DNA of 64,000 nucleotides. Source: an uncultured Collinsella sp. GTDB lineage: Bacteria; Actinomycetota; Coriobacteriia; Coriobacteriales; Coriobacteriaceae. Of the stretch, positions 31,839-41,433 are shown one piece after another. A model generated the notes under the pieces. The model was not told the origin of the DNA, made no database searches, and saw only the letters and a program-made list of their open reading frames with translations. The translations under genes were made by a program, and so were the position numbers. Location: the NCBI GenBank assembly GCA_959019775.1, contig CAUEPS010000003.1, positions 1 through 64,000 on the forward strand, in the 5' to 3' direction. The number at the start of each line of letters is the position of its first letter. Position 1 is the first letter of the stretch.

Positions 31839-33112
31839 CGCTCAAGACGCGGCGCGATTCGGGCCGGCATCTTTGCCACAATGCGAACGCCGTCCTCTAG
31901 ATATGCCTCATGCAGAAGGGTTCCCTGCTCATGCACCAGCGTAATGAGGGCGCCCTCGCGATACGGGATATCAGCGGAGAGCAACACATCGGTGGCAGCC
32001 GCCTCACGAGCAATTCGGTCGACGAGATCGTCGAGCCCCTCGCCTGTCTGGGCCGAGAACAACACGGCCTCGGGATAGCGACGACGGAAACTCAATCGAT
32101 CGACGCTATCGAGTAGGTCGATTTTATTGAACACCGTAAGCGTCAAACGCTCGCCAGCACCGATCTCGTCAAGAACGCGATCGACTGCCTCGAGCTGGCG
32201 CTCGTAGTCCTCGTCAGAGGCATCCACAACTTTAAGGATCAGGTCGGCACCAAGGACCTCGGACAGTGTGGACTTAAAGGCATCAACAAGACCATGCGGT
32301 AGCTTTTGAATAAAGCCAACCGTATCGGTAATGGTCATACCACGACCGCCGGGCAAGCGATACGAGCGCGTCGTCGGATCGAGCGTGGCAAACAATTTGT
32401 CCTGTGAAAGCACTGTAGACCCGGTCAGGCGATTGAGCAACGTCGACTTACCGGCATTGGTATAACCGGCTAAGGCAACGCGAAACGCCGGCGACTCGAT
32501 ACGACTCTTTGACTGGACATCGCGGCGCTGTTCAACCTGCTTAAGCTCGCGACGAAGCGCGGCAATCTTGTTGCGAATCAAACGTCGGTCAACCTCGAGC
32601 TGGCTTTCGCCCTGGCCAAAGCGCGAACCAATGCCACCGCGTGTCTGCTCTTTAGCAAGATGGCTCCACATACCGCGCAAGCGAGGCAACAGATACTGCA
32701 ATTGGGCTAGCTGCACCTGCAGGCGGCCCTCACGGGTCTGAGCGTGCAGGCCAAAGATATCGAGAATCAACGCCGTGCGGTCGATAATCTTAACCGGTTC
32801 GCCCACGGCTTTCTCAAGATATGACTGCTGCGAGGGCGTTAAATCGTCGTCGAAGATAACAACATCGACATCCATACAATGCACGAGCCCGCAAAGCTCC
32901 TCAACCTTACCGGAGCCGATAAACGATTTTGGATACGGCTTAACCAGACGCTGTGACAAACGCGCCACGCACTGGGCGCCAGCCGTATGGGCCAGGCGCT
33001 CAAGCTCGTCAAGCGAACGATCGAGCGGCCAGGCGTTATCGCGCCACTCAACTCCGACAAGAACGGCGCGTTCGGGCTCAGGCGCCGTGGGAACGAGGGG
33101 AAACCGAGCCAT
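31823..33112 (-). CDS. hflX: Ribosome-associated GTPase HflX
   Basis: A 429-residue protein with the HflX N-terminal domain (about 1-190, KPYPKSFIGSGKVEEL and DDDLTPSQQSYLEK), a coiled coil, the G domain (GYTNAGKSTLLNRL, DTVGFI, NKID) and a short C-terminal domain. HflX splits stalled 70S ribosomes. Start and miaA stop share one base (TAATG), so translation is coupled. Confidence 0.95.
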   Translation of the reverse strand: MARFPLVPTAPEPERAVLVGVEWRDNAWPLDRSLDELERLAHTAGAQCVARLSQRLVKPYPKSFIGSGKVEELCGLVHCMDVDVVIFDDDLTPSQQSYLEKAVGEPVKIIDRTALILDIFGLHAQTREGRLQVQLAQLQYLLPRLRGMWSHLAKEQTRGGIGSRFGQGESQLEVDRRLIRNKIAALRRELKQVEQRRDVQSKSRIESPAFRVALAGYTNAGKSTLLNRLTGSTVLSQDKLFATLDPTTRSYRLPGGRGMTITDTVGFIQKLPHGLVDAFKSTLSEVLGADLILKVVDASDEDYERQLEAVDRVLDEIGAGERLTLTVFNKIDLLDSVDRLSFRRRYPEAVLFSAQTGEGLDDLVDRIAREAAATDVLLSADIPYREGALITLVHEQGTLLHEAYLEDGVRIVAKMPARIAPRLERYRTE

Positions 33113-34050
33113 TAGGCCGCCTCGATACGGTGAAGGATATCCTTAACGACCTCATCGATCGTAAACTCGTCCATATCGAACCACACGATGCGGTCATCGC
33201 GTTTAAACCACGAAAGCTGACGCTTGGCATAGCGACGCGAACGAATCTTGATGAGTTCGCGAGCCTCATCCATAGAAATCACGCCGTTAAAGGCATCGAT
33301 AATCTCTTTATAGCCAATCGCCTGCATCGAAGTCAGGGCATCTCCCAGCCCCTTGTCCATAAGACCACGAACCTCATCAACAAGACCCTGCTCAAACATC
33401 AGATCGACGCGAAGGTTAATGCGCTCGTAAAGCGCCTCGCGATTACGCATCAATCCAAACCACAGAGCGTGATAATGCTCGCGCGGAACACTGAACTGCG
33501 ACTTTTGCTGCGCGTAGGACACACCATCATCGTGCATTTCGAGCGCGCGAATCACGCGGCGAACATTATGGGGGTGGATGACCGCAGCGGACTCGGGGTC
33601 ACGCTCGGCAAGCAGCGCATGCAGCGCTTCCTTGCCAATGCGTTCGGCAAGCTCCTGATAGCCCGCGCGGCGATCGTCCTCAAGCTCGCCCGAGGGAAAA
33701 TCCATCTCATCCAGGGCGGCCTTGAGATACAAGCCTGTACCCCCGCAAAACACCGGTAGGCGGCCCTCGCCCAGCAAGCGCTCAACATGCACACGAGCGT
33801 CTGCCTGATACAGCGCTGCAGAATATGCAACACCGGGTTCAACAATATCGACCAGGCGCAGGGGCGCACAACATTCCTCAGGCGCCATCTTTGCCGTGCC
33901 AATATCCATACCTCGATAGATTTGCATCGCATCACACGACAGCACTTCGGACGAAAGGCGAGCCGCCAAACGATCTGCGACATCACTTTTACCAACCGCC
34001 GTCGGACCGACAATCGCAACGGCGGAAAGACCTGCCCCGGGAGAAATCAT
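33112..34050 (-). CDS. miaA: tRNA dimethylallyltransferase
   Basis: A 312-residue enzyme adding a dimethylallyl group to A37 of UNN-reading tRNAs. It has P-loop GPTAVGKSDVA, LSCDAMQIYRGMDIGTAK and the GGTGLYLKA motif. It uses DMAPP supplied through ispH. The start overlaps the miaB stop by one base, forming a miaB-miaA-hflX operon. Confidence 0.95.
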   Translation of the reverse strand: MISPGAGLSAVAIVGPTAVGKSDVADRLAARLSSEVLSCDAMQIYRGMDIGTAKMAPEECCAPLRLVDIVEPGVAYSAALYQADARVHVERLLGEGRLPVFCGGTGLYLKAALDEMDFPSGELEDDRRAGYQELAERIGKEALHALLAERDPESAAVIHPHNVRRVIRALEMHDDGVSYAQQKSQFSVPREHYHALWFGLMRNREALYERINLRVDLMFEQGLVDEVRGLMDKGLGDALTSMQAIGYKEIIDAFNGVISMDEARELIKIRSRRYAKRQLSWFKRDDRIVWFDMDEFTIDEVVKDILHRIEAA

Positions 34051-35420
34051 TAGCGCGGCTCGCCCACAACGGATCCGGACAGATACCACGTCTTGGCAAC
34101 ATCGATGTCAACATCGACAATCTTGCCAATCAACTGATCGATGCTGTAGCCCTCGGGAATCGGTGCATGAACGGTCTGATTCTTAGGACTCTTGCCCAGC
34201 AGCACCGCGTCATTCTTTTTGCTCGTACCCTCAATAAGCGCCGGCACAACGGTGTGGAGCTCACCTTGGTTATACTCATGCGCAGTGGTCTCGATAACCT
34301 TCACCAGACGGTTAAAGCGCTCAAGAATTACCTCATGCGGGGTAGGGTCGTCAATCTCGGCGGCCGGAGTACCGGCACGCTTGGAATAGATAAACGTATA
34401 GGCCTGAGCATAACGGACCGTCTCGGCAAGCGAGAGCGTCTGCTCAAAGTCTTCCTCGGTCTCTCCGGGGAAGCCCACGATGATATCGGTCGAAAGCGCG
34501 ATATCGGGCATGCGATTGCGGATGCGATCGACGAGCCCCAGATAATCCTCGCGCGTATAGCGACGATTCATCTCTTTAAGGATGCGCGTCGAGCCCGACT
34601 GAACTGCCAGGTGCAGCTGCGGCATGACGGCAGGCGTCTCGGCCATAGCGTCGATAGTCTCGGGCAGCAGGTCTTTGGGGTGCGAGGAAGTGAAGAAGAT
34701 TCGCTCCACACCCGTATCGCCCACGGCACGCAACAGATCGGCAAAGCGCGGCTTGCCAAACAGATCGCGACCATAGGAGTTGACGTTTTGACCCAGCAGC
34801 GTGATCTCGCGCACGCCCTGACGTACCAGACCGGTCACCTCGTCGACAATCTCATCGAAAGGACGGCTTTTTTCGCGACCGCGCACATACGGCACGATGC
34901 AATAGGTGCAGAAGTTATTACAGCCCGTCATAATGGGGACCCAGGCGTGATACTGCGTCTCACGATGCCACGGCATGCTCATCGCATCCGTGTCCTCGTG
35001 CTCATTGGTGCGAATATGGCGCTTGCCGTCCAAGAATGCCTCGGCAATGAGCTCGGCCACATGCGCGATGGAATGCGTGCCAAAGATAACATTGACGTTA
35101 TCGACATTGGTGAGCAGACCCTCGCCGTCACGCTGCGCGATGCAGCCGCCCACGGCGACCACGCGCTTACCCGAGGGCGAAGGCGGGAGGCTCTTACAAG
35201 AGTTGCACTGACCGTACAGACGGGTGTCAGCGGCCTCACGAACGCAGCACGTCATGAACACGACAATGTCAGCATGCTCCGGATCGAGCGCCATGAGGCA
35301 GCCATACGAATCGAGCAGGCCACTCACGCGCTCGGAGTCGTGCTGATTCATCTGGCAGCCAAAGGTGCGGATGAAGTAGGTTTTACCGGCAAGAATGTCG
35401 CGTACGGAACCCTGGTCCAT
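34050..35420 (-). CDS. miaB: tRNA-2-methylthio-N6-dimethylallyladenosine synthase
   Basis: A 456-residue radical SAM enzyme. The UPF0004 domain begins RTFGCQMNQHDSER; the radical SAM cluster motif is CNNFCTYC (about 150-157), and a TRAM domain ends the protein (about 380-450). It completes ms2i6A37 on the tRNAs modified by MiaA. Two paralogues, rimO and mtaB, are in this window. Confidence 0.96.
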   Translation of the reverse strand: MDQGSVRDILAGKTYFIRTFGCQMNQHDSERVSGLLDSYGCLMALDPEHADIVVFMTCCVREAADTRLYGQCNSCKSLPPSPSGKRVVAVGGCIAQRDGEGLLTNVDNVNVIFGTHSIAHVAELIAEAFLDGKRHIRTNEHEDTDAMSMPWHRETQYHAWVPIMTGCNNFCTYCIVPYVRGREKSRPFDEIVDEVTGLVRQGVREITLLGQNVNSYGRDLFGKPRFADLLRAVGDTGVERIFFTSSHPKDLLPETIDAMAETPAVMPQLHLAVQSGSTRILKEMNRRYTREDYLGLVDRIRNRMPDIALSTDIIVGFPGETEEDFEQTLSLAETVRYAQAYTFIYSKRAGTPAAEIDDPTPHEVILERFNRLVKVIETTAHEYNQGELHTVVPALIEGTSKKNDAVLLGKSPKNQTVHAPIPEGYSIDQLIGKIVDVDIDVAKTWYLSGSVVGEPR

Positions 35421-35482
35421 GTGTATAAGTCCTAACGAGGTGGAAAAGCGGAATCAAAGAGCGCGGGCAAAGAGTAAACAAT

Positions 35483-35800
35483 CTATGCCACAGGCTTAAC
35501 GTCGTCCATCACAACGTTATCCATAGCGGCTCGATTAATCTGATGAACGTAAATAGAAAGACGGATGGCCGTGCGCGACTCCCCGTTGATGAGGATGTCG
35601 GAGAACACCGGCGCGCAGGAAATATCAAACCCGGTCGGAATCAAAAATCCGCGTGCAATGGCCACAGCCTTAATGGCCTGATTGACGGCACCCGCGCCGA
35701 CACACTGAATATTGACGGGAACACCATCTTTGACCATGCCGGCAATGGCGCCGGCAACGGACGCGGGCGATGATTTGCTTGATACCTTCAGGCAATCCAT
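35483..35800 (-). CDS. spoVS: Stage V sporulation protein S
   Basis: A 105-residue protein matching SpoVS (LKVSSKSSPASVAGAIAGMV at the N-terminus and GAGAVNQAIKAVAIARGFL), an Alba-like nucleic-acid-binding fold. GGAG lies before ATG 35800. It is about 20 residues longer than B. subtilis SpoVS at the C-terminus. As no sporulation genes are seen here, a general role in division or RNA/DNA binding is more likely. It lies between a GHKL ATPase and miaB. Confidence 0.92.
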   Translation of the reverse strand: MDCLKVSSKSSPASVAGAIAGMVKDGVPVNIQCVGAGAVNQAIKAVAIARGFLIPTGFDISCAPVFSDILINGESRTAIRLSIYVHQINRAAMDNVVMDDVKPVA

Positions 35801-35874
35801 GAAGAAACTCCTGCGTTTAAAAGTACGTTTTAACTGCAATAACTGTATCGTACCGAACGGACTCGGTAAAGATG

Positions 35875-36960
35875 CTATTCCTCTTTGGCAAGATCGAACG
35901 TCACAGTGATGCGATCACGTGAAACACGAATCTTGGGGTCGCCGCAAAGGTTGAGATAGTACCGCGATGCAAGATCGTTAAAGTCGCGCTCCACGGCTCG
36001 CGAGAACTGCGCCATGTCGTCCTTGGCGATACGCAGCCCGCGACGATCTTTGGCAAGATCAACCGGAGCAGACGCATGTGAGGACGAATCGCGCTCGCGT
36101 AGCAGGCGTGCGCTCACACCGCGAACGGGCTTAATCTGGCCCGCCAAGATACGATGCGCAGTACGCTCGGACATCTCAAGGCCCAAACCAGAACAGATGC
36201 GGATAAAGTCTTCCGCATCCGAAGCAAGACCCAGGCGATCGACCACCGGAAGCTCGGCTTCGTCATCGATAAACAAAAGACGAGAAGTATCGAGACGGCT
36301 GGAGGCCTGTGCATGCAGCGTCGCGGCGATCTCGGACGGAGACCCCAGATAGACATCACAGGCGCGCAGCTCCTCGAGGGCAAACTCACAGGCGGCGCGA
36401 ATGATGTTGTGAGGGCCGCGGGCGCAGACATAGTGACCGTCCTCGTCCTTCACGGCCTGAGGCCAGCTGGACTGGTCGGCGCGCTCGCCAAGGCGGTCGG
36501 TAGCGACGCTCACCTTAAAGACCGAGCCAAGGTCAACATCCGACGCGACAACGCGTGCCTCGTCGGTGTTCTGCTTAATCGAGAACAATGCCATGCCTCG
36601 ACCGTGAACGCCCCAACGATCCATCTTCATGCTCTCGAGCTTGGAAGTAACGCGGGCATCGAAGATGCGCTCCTGCATATCCTGCGGCACGCCCGAGCCG
36701 TTATCCAGAAAGACGAGCGTACGGACGCCATCTTCCTTGGTCGTGGCGAGATAGACCTTATCGGCGCCGGCATCACGGGCGTTGCGCAGCATTTCGATGA
36801 CAATATCCTCGACATGCTGAATGTCGTGCTTTGCCTGGCGCCGCTCGGCCTCCGAAACGCGGAGGCGGACATACCCCTCGCCAAGGTTCTCCTCGACGCG
36901 AAGGTTGCCCTCCCCCGACATCGACGCGATAAATGAGATGAGCTCGTTCGCGTCGTTCAT
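35875..36960 (-). CDS. GHKL-fold ATPase of unknown function
   Basis: A 361-residue protein with an Hsp90/MutL/histidine-kinase-like ATP-binding domain (about 1-170). The N-box is EDIVIEMLRNARDAGAD, the G1 box FLDNGSGVP, and the G2 box is WGVHGRGMALFSIKQ. There is no sensor, phosphoacceptor or membrane segment. The C-terminal half (about 190-361) is not recognised. It starts 1 nt after the rny stop and precedes spoVS. The tight link to rny suggests a shared RNA- or envelope-related job, which is untested. Confidence 0.78.
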   Translation of the reverse strand: MNDANELISFIASMSGEGNLRVEENLGEGYVRLRVSEAERRQAKHDIQHVEDIVIEMLRNARDAGADKVYLATTKEDGVRTLVFLDNGSGVPQDMQERIFDARVTSKLESMKMDRWGVHGRGMALFSIKQNTDEARVVASDVDLGSVFKVSVATDRLGERADQSSWPQAVKDEDGHYVCARGPHNIIRAACEFALEELRACDVYLGSPSEIAATLHAQASSRLDTSRLLFIDDEAELPVVDRLGLASDAEDFIRICSGLGLEMSERTAHRILAGQIKPVRGVSARLLRERDSSSHASAPVDLAKDRRGLRIAKDDMAQFSRAVERDFNDLASRYYLNLCGDPKIRVSRDRITVTFDLAKEE

Positions 36961-36961
36961 G

Positions 36962-38518
36962 TTATTTAGCGATATCGACAGCGCGGCTCTCGCGGATCAC
37001 GACGACGCGCACCTGACCGGGGTACTCCATCTCTTCCTCGATCTGATGGGCGATATCATGAGCCAAGACCGTGGACTGAGCATCGGAAATCTTGTCCGGC
37101 TGAACCATGACGTGGACCTCGCGACCAGCCTGCATGGCATAGGTACGCTCGACGCCGTCATGGGAGTTGGCAATCTCCTCGAGCTTCTCAAGACGCTTGA
37201 TGTAGTTCTCGGCCGATTCGCGACGGGCACCGGGGCGAGAGGCAGAAACGGCATCGGCAGCCTGGACCAGAACATCGAGCACCGTGTTGGGGTCGACGTC
37301 GGCGTGGTGAGCCTCGATAGCGTGAACGATAACGGGCTTTTCTCCATAGCGACGGGCGAGCTCGGCGCCGATAACGGCATGCGGGCCCTCGACGTCATGA
37401 TCGATAGCCTTGCCAAGATCGTGCAGCAGGCCGGCACGCTTGGCGGTCACAACGTCCAGGCCAAGCTCGGAAGCCATCACGCCGCACAGGTCGGAAACCT
37501 CGAGGGAATGCTGGAGTACATTCTGACCAAACGAGGTGCGGTAGCGAAGAGCACCCAGGGTCTTAACGATCTCGGGATGCAGATCGTGGATACCGGTATC
37601 GAAGGCAGCCTGTTCGCCAGCCTCGCGCACGCGCTGCTGAACCAAGTCGGCGGCCTTGTGATACATCTCCTCGATGCGGGCAGGATGAATGCGTCCGTCA
37701 GCAATAAGGTTCTCGAGGGCGACGCGGGCGGTCTCGCGACGGACCGGATCGAAGCTCGAAAGCACGACGGTCTCAGGCGTGTCGTCGATCACAAGGTTGA
37801 CGCCGGAAACCTGCTCGAAGGTGCGGATGTTGCGACCCTCGCGGCCGATGATGCGACCCTTCAGGTCGTCAGACGGAATATGCACGGAGGTAACGGTGAC
37901 CTCGGCGGTGTGATCGGCGGCGCAGCGCTGAATCGCCAGGGACAAGATCTCCTGAGCGGTCTTGTGGCACTCGGCGCGAACCTGCTGCTCGGACTCACGG
38001 ATGATCGTGGCGGCCTCGTGGGTAACCTCGCCGCGAACCTTGTCGAGGAGCTCCTTATGAGCATCCTCGCGGGTCAGGTCGGCGATGCGCTCGAGCTCCG
38101 AGGTCTGCTTGGCGCAGAGCTCCTCAAGCTCGCGGGAGCGCTTCTCGACCTGGCCAGCCTGGCTAGACAGCTGATGCTCACGCTTGTCGAGGGCATCGTT
38201 GCGGCGATCGAGAGACTCCTCACGCTGCATCACGCGATTCTCGAGCGTACGAATCTCACTTTTACGCTGCTTGTCCTCGGCCTCAGCAGCCTGCTTGTTC
38301 TTGATAATCTCTTCTTTAGCCTCGAGCAGAGCCTCTTTTTTGAGGGTCTCGGCCTGACGCTTTGCATCACCGATTAGGGACTCAGCCTGTGCGTGAGCCG
38401 ACTGGATCTTTTCGTCGGCCTCGTGAAGACTACCCTGCTTGGCGGTGCGCATGTAGGCAATGGCGGCGATGGCACCCAAAACGATGCCAACGAGCGCTGC
38501 GATGATAGGCATGCTCAC
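36962..38518 (-). CDS. rny: Ribonuclease Y
   Basis: A 518-residue membrane-anchored endoribonuclease that starts mRNA decay. An N-terminal helix (about 4-22) is followed by a long coiled coil (about 25-190), a KH domain (IPSDDLKGRIIGREGRNIRT, about 210-235) and an HD domain (LLHDLGKAIDH). AAAGGAG precedes the ATG. RNase J and PNPase, its usual partners, are encoded 10-12 kb away in this window. Confidence 0.96.
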   Translation of the reverse strand: MSMPIIAALVGIVLGAIAAIAYMRTAKQGSLHEADEKIQSAHAQAESLIGDAKRQAETLKKEALLEAKEEIIKNKQAAEAEDKQRKSEIRTLENRVMQREESLDRRNDALDKREHQLSSQAGQVEKRSRELEELCAKQTSELERIADLTREDAHKELLDKVRGEVTHEAATIIRESEQQVRAECHKTAQEILSLAIQRCAADHTAEVTVTSVHIPSDDLKGRIIGREGRNIRTFEQVSGVNLVIDDTPETVVLSSFDPVRRETARVALENLIADGRIHPARIEEMYHKAADLVQQRVREAGEQAAFDTGIHDLHPEIVKTLGALRYRTSFGQNVLQHSLEVSDLCGVMASELGLDVVTAKRAGLLHDLGKAIDHDVEGPHAVIGAELARRYGEKPVIVHAIEAHHADVDPNTVLDVLVQAADAVSASRPGARRESAENYIKRLEKLEEIANSHDGVERTYAMQAGREVHVMVQPDKISDAQSTVLAHDIAHQIEEEMEYPGQVRVVVIRESRAVDIAK

Positions 38519-38677
38519 TCCTTTTTATGGATTCGTTACACAACAAAGCGAACCGTCCTTACGAACGGCTCGCGACATTTGAGTAATATGGGCGCAGCTT
38601 ATGCGGGTCGGATACAGATAAACATATAAACAAACTCATCAAAGATGAGCACATATCACAAAGCAAATGACAGTGTT

Positions 38678-38707
38678 TATCGTACGTTGAACCGCAACAA
38701 CTGTCAA
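38678..38707 (-). promoter_or_regulatory. Probable rny promoter
   Basis: On the minus strand TTGACA (38702-38707) and TACGAT (38678-38683) are 18 nt apart. The leader to rny would be about 150 nt. Apart from this, 38519-38780 shows no gene. Confidence 0.65.
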
Positions 38708-38780
38708 ATAAATGGACCCGGTACGGCGACTAAAACGCGGTGAACGGCGGGTACGCAAAACGCATGCGTCTAGCATGTGT

Positions 38781-39473
38781 CTAAACTGCACATTCCCCAC
38801 GTTCGGCATCGAGACGCGCCTTAACGGCATCGGCGGCGATGTGGTACGAAAAGCCCTTACCCATCAAAAACCGGACGAGCTTTTCGAATCCACGCGTCTC
38901 GGGAACACGACGCTTCGCGAGTAAAGCCGATGCGCGAGCTAAGTCGTCCTCCACGGCAAAATAATCCTCGGGATAGCCGGGGATATCATCGAGTACGACA
39001 TGGCGGCGCTTGAGCTCGGTCTCAATCTTGCGCTGTCCCCAGCCGCGTCGTTTGCGTTCCTCGATAAAGTACGAACAAAAGCGGTTCTCATCTAAAAAGC
39101 GGTACTCAGTGGCACGCTGGACGGCGAAATCAATTGCGGGCTGGCGAAATCCGTAACGAGCCAGCTTGTCACGGACCTCACCCGTGGCATGGTCGCGGCG
39201 CGACAGCATCTCAGTCACCATGGTAAGCGCGCATTTACGCTCAATGAGCTGCACCGCCTCGCGAAACTCATCCCAATCGCAGGGAAGATCGGGGCGATTT
39301 TTAAGGAACAGGCGCGCGACACGAACAGGAATCCAGATGGATCGTTCAAAACCGCCCTCGAGCTCACAGTCGATATGTGCACAAGGCTTTTTTGATGCAT
39401 ACCCACTCGAGAACGAGGAGGCCGCCTTCTTATCGGGAAAGACGACCGTAGCCTCGGTCACTGTATACGACAT
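38781..39473 (-). CDS. recX: Regulatory protein RecX
   Basis: A 230-residue helical protein that modulates RecA filaments. RecX repeats are seen in ALTMVTEMLSRRDHATGEVRDKL and RFCSYFIEERKRRGWGQRKIE. It begins 11 nt after the recA stop and is probably co-induced with recA from the SOS promoter. Confidence 0.92.
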   Translation of the reverse strand: MSYTVTEATVVFPDKKAASSFSSGYASKKPCAHIDCELEGGFERSIWIPVRVARLFLKNRPDLPCDWDEFREAVQLIERKCALTMVTEMLSRRDHATGEVRDKLARYGFRQPAIDFAVQRATEYRFLDENRFCSYFIEERKRRGWGQRKIETELKRRHVVLDDIPGYPEDYFAVEDDLARASALLAKRRVPETRGFEKLVRFLMGKGFSYHIAADAVKARLDAERGECAV

Positions 39474-39484
39474 GAGGGCATCCG

Positions 39485-40633
39485 CTACTCGTCGTCATCA
39501 TCGAGCATCGCGGAGCCATCGATGGCGTAAAGCTCATCGAACTCGTCAGTTTCGGGCTGATCGGTCAGCTCGACCTCGGACGGAGCATCGTCATCGAATT
39601 CAAGGCCGCAGGCGAGGCGAACCTTATGCTCGATCTCGTCTGCACAATCGGGGTGTTCGCGCAGGAAGGCCTTAGCGGCCTCGCGACCATTACCGAGCTT
39701 GTCCTCACCGTAAGCAAACCAAGAACCCATCTTTTTGCAGATACCGCACTCGACGGCCATGTCAAGAATCGAGCCCTCCTTAGAGATGCCCGTGCCGTAC
39801 ATGATGTCAAACTCGGCCGAGCGGAACGGAGCGGCCACCTTATTCTTAACGACTTTGGCACGCACGCGATTGCCGATAACCTCGTCCTTGAGCTTAATGC
39901 TGTCAATGCGGCGAATATCGATACGCACCGACGAGAAGAACTTGAGGGCGCGGCCGCCCGTCGTAGTCTCGGGGTTGCCGAACATGACGCCGATCTTCTC
40001 GCGCAGCTGGTTAATGAAGATGCAGGTCGTTTTAGATTTGGCGAGCGAGCCGGCGAGCTTACGGAGCGCCTGGCTCATCAGACGGGCTTGAAGGCCGACC
40101 GTAGTATCACCGATCTCGCCCTCGATCTCGGCACGCGGAGTCAAAGCGGCGACAGAGTCGACGACGATGGCGTCGATGGCGCCAGAGCGCACGAGCATGT
40201 CGACGATCTCGAGCGCCTGCTCGCCCGTATCGGGCTGGGAAATGAGGACCTCATCGATGTCCACGCCGATACGCGCGGCATACGTTGGGTCGAGCGCGTG
40301 CTCGGCATCAATAAATGCCACGACGCCGCCCATAGCCTGGGCCTCTGCCAAAATCTCGAGCGAAAGCGTTGTCTTACCGGAGGACTCGGGACCGTAAATC
40401 TCAACGATACGGCCGCGCGGCACGCCGCCGATGCCCAGCGCGGCATCGAGGGCCAGGGCGCCAGTGGGAATGGCCTCGACCTCGAGCTCGGGACCACCGT
40501 CGCCGTACCTCATGATTGAACCCTGGCCGAATTTCTTCTCAATCTCGGCCTTGGTGGTGGCGATCATCTCATCGCGCTCTTTACCCGTCGTGCGAGCATG
40601 AACGGTACGTACGGGACCTGAATTCTTGGCCAT
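39485..40633 (-). CDS. recA: Recombinase RecA
   Basis: A 382-residue recombinase with Walker A GPESSGKTT (about 76-84), DNA-binding loops (RAEIEGEIGD, and loop 2 near FGNPETTTGG) and an acidic C-terminus. It forms filaments on ssDNA and triggers LexA cleavage. AGAGGAGG supports ATG 40633. Its promoter contains a LexA box. Confidence 0.98.
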   Translation of the reverse strand: MAKNSGPVRTVHARTTGKERDEMIATTKAEIEKKFGQGSIMRYGDGGPELEVEAIPTGALALDAALGIGGVPRGRIVEIYGPESSGKTTLSLEILAEAQAMGGVVAFIDAEHALDPTYAARIGVDIDEVLISQPDTGEQALEIVDMLVRSGAIDAIVVDSVAALTPRAEIEGEIGDTTVGLQARLMSQALRKLAGSLAKSKTTCIFINQLREKIGVMFGNPETTTGGRALKFFSSVRIDIRRIDSIKLKDEVIGNRVRAKVVKNKVAAPFRSAEFDIMYGTGISKEGSILDMAVECGICKKMGSWFAYGEDKLGNGREAAKAFLREHPDCADEIEHKVRLACGLEFDDDAPSEVELTDQPETDEFDELYAIDGSAMLDDDDE

Positions 40634-40663
40634 GAATAGCCCTCCTCTTAACAACCTGCATCG

Positions 40664-40692
40664 ATAATAAACGAACGGCTGTTCGTGGTCAA
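40664..40692 (-). promoter_or_regulatory. recA promoter with LexA box in the spacer
   Basis: Minus strand: TTGACC (40687-40692), 17-nt spacer, TATTAT (40664-40669). The LexA box CGAACGGCTGTTCG (40672-40685; the two half-sites are perfectly symmetric) fills the spacer, so LexA would exclude polymerase. Confidence 0.93.
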
Positions 40693-40860
40693 CCGTTCAG
40701 ATAAATCATATGCAGCCGACCTTTCCAAAACCCAACCAAACGCCGACCAAACACTGACCAAAAACTTGACCGCAGGCAAACCAAACAAGGCAAGACAAAC
40801 ATGAATACGCCAACTACCTGCACGAAGAGAAAATTCGCCAGAGACCCCTATCTCCACAAT

Positions 40861-40882
40861 TAAGGGGCCCGGAGGCCCCTTA
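40861..40882 (-). terminator. Possible terminator after pncC
   Basis: Perfect 9-bp stem TAAGGGGCC/GGCCCCTTA with loop CGGA, directly after the pncC stop. Only a weak T tract follows on the minus strand. The rest of 40693-40860 shows no gene. Confidence 0.5.
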
Positions 40883-40890
40883 AAACACGT

Positions 40891-41427
40891 CTATTCCATA
40901 GAATCGAGCACGTAGACAATGCGACCCAGTGCCTCAGCGACCGCATGGGCACGGACGCATGAACGATCGCCCTCATAGTGGCAACGAATGGAGTCCACGA
41001 CCGGCGCTCCCCCATCGGCCGAGCGATACGCCCAGCCAATATAAAAGGTTCCAGCCGGATCGTCCTCGGTGCCTCCACCGGGGCCGGCATAGCCCGTCGC
41101 GCTCACGGCAATATCGCTCTGGTACAGCTCCAGCGAACCGGCAGCCATCTCGCGCGCCGTCTGATACGACACCGCGGTATAGCGGTCGAGCGTCTCCTGC
41201 TCAACGCCGAGCACGCGATGCTTAATTTCGTCGCAGTACGTCACCGCACCGCCACGAAGCACTGCCGAGGCGCCAGGGATATCGGCAATCGTCGAGGCAA
41301 TCATGCCCGCTGTCAGAGATTCAGCCGTCGAAACCGTCGCACCACGAACGCTTGCACGCTCGACAATATCGCGTGCGAGCTCTTCATTGTCCGCGGTAAT
41401 TTGCTCAAATGATTCCGTCATGCCCAC
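40891..41427 (-). CDS. pncC: CinA C-terminal-domain amidase (nicotinamide-nucleotide amidohydrolase)
   Basis: A 178-residue protein equal to the C-terminal half of CinA, with the PncC motifs VSTAESLTAG (about 32-41), GGAVTYCDEIK and SATGYAGPGGGTEDDPAGTFYIG. It deamidates NMN to nicotinate mononucleotide. The N-terminal MoCF half of CinA is absent. Start GTG 41427 or ATG 41421. It lies 6 nt after pgsA; the pgsA-cinA-recA order is common in Gram-positives. Confidence 0.92.
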   Translation of the reverse strand: MGMTESFEQITADNEELARDIVERASVRGATVSTAESLTAGMIASTIADIPGASAVLRGGAVTYCDEIKHRVLGVEQETLDRYTAVSYQTAREMAAGSLELYQSDIAVSATGYAGPGGGTEDDPAGTFYIGWAYRSADGGAPVVDSIRCHYEGDRSCVRAHAVAEALGRIVYVLDSME

Positions 41428-41433
41428 CAGGAC

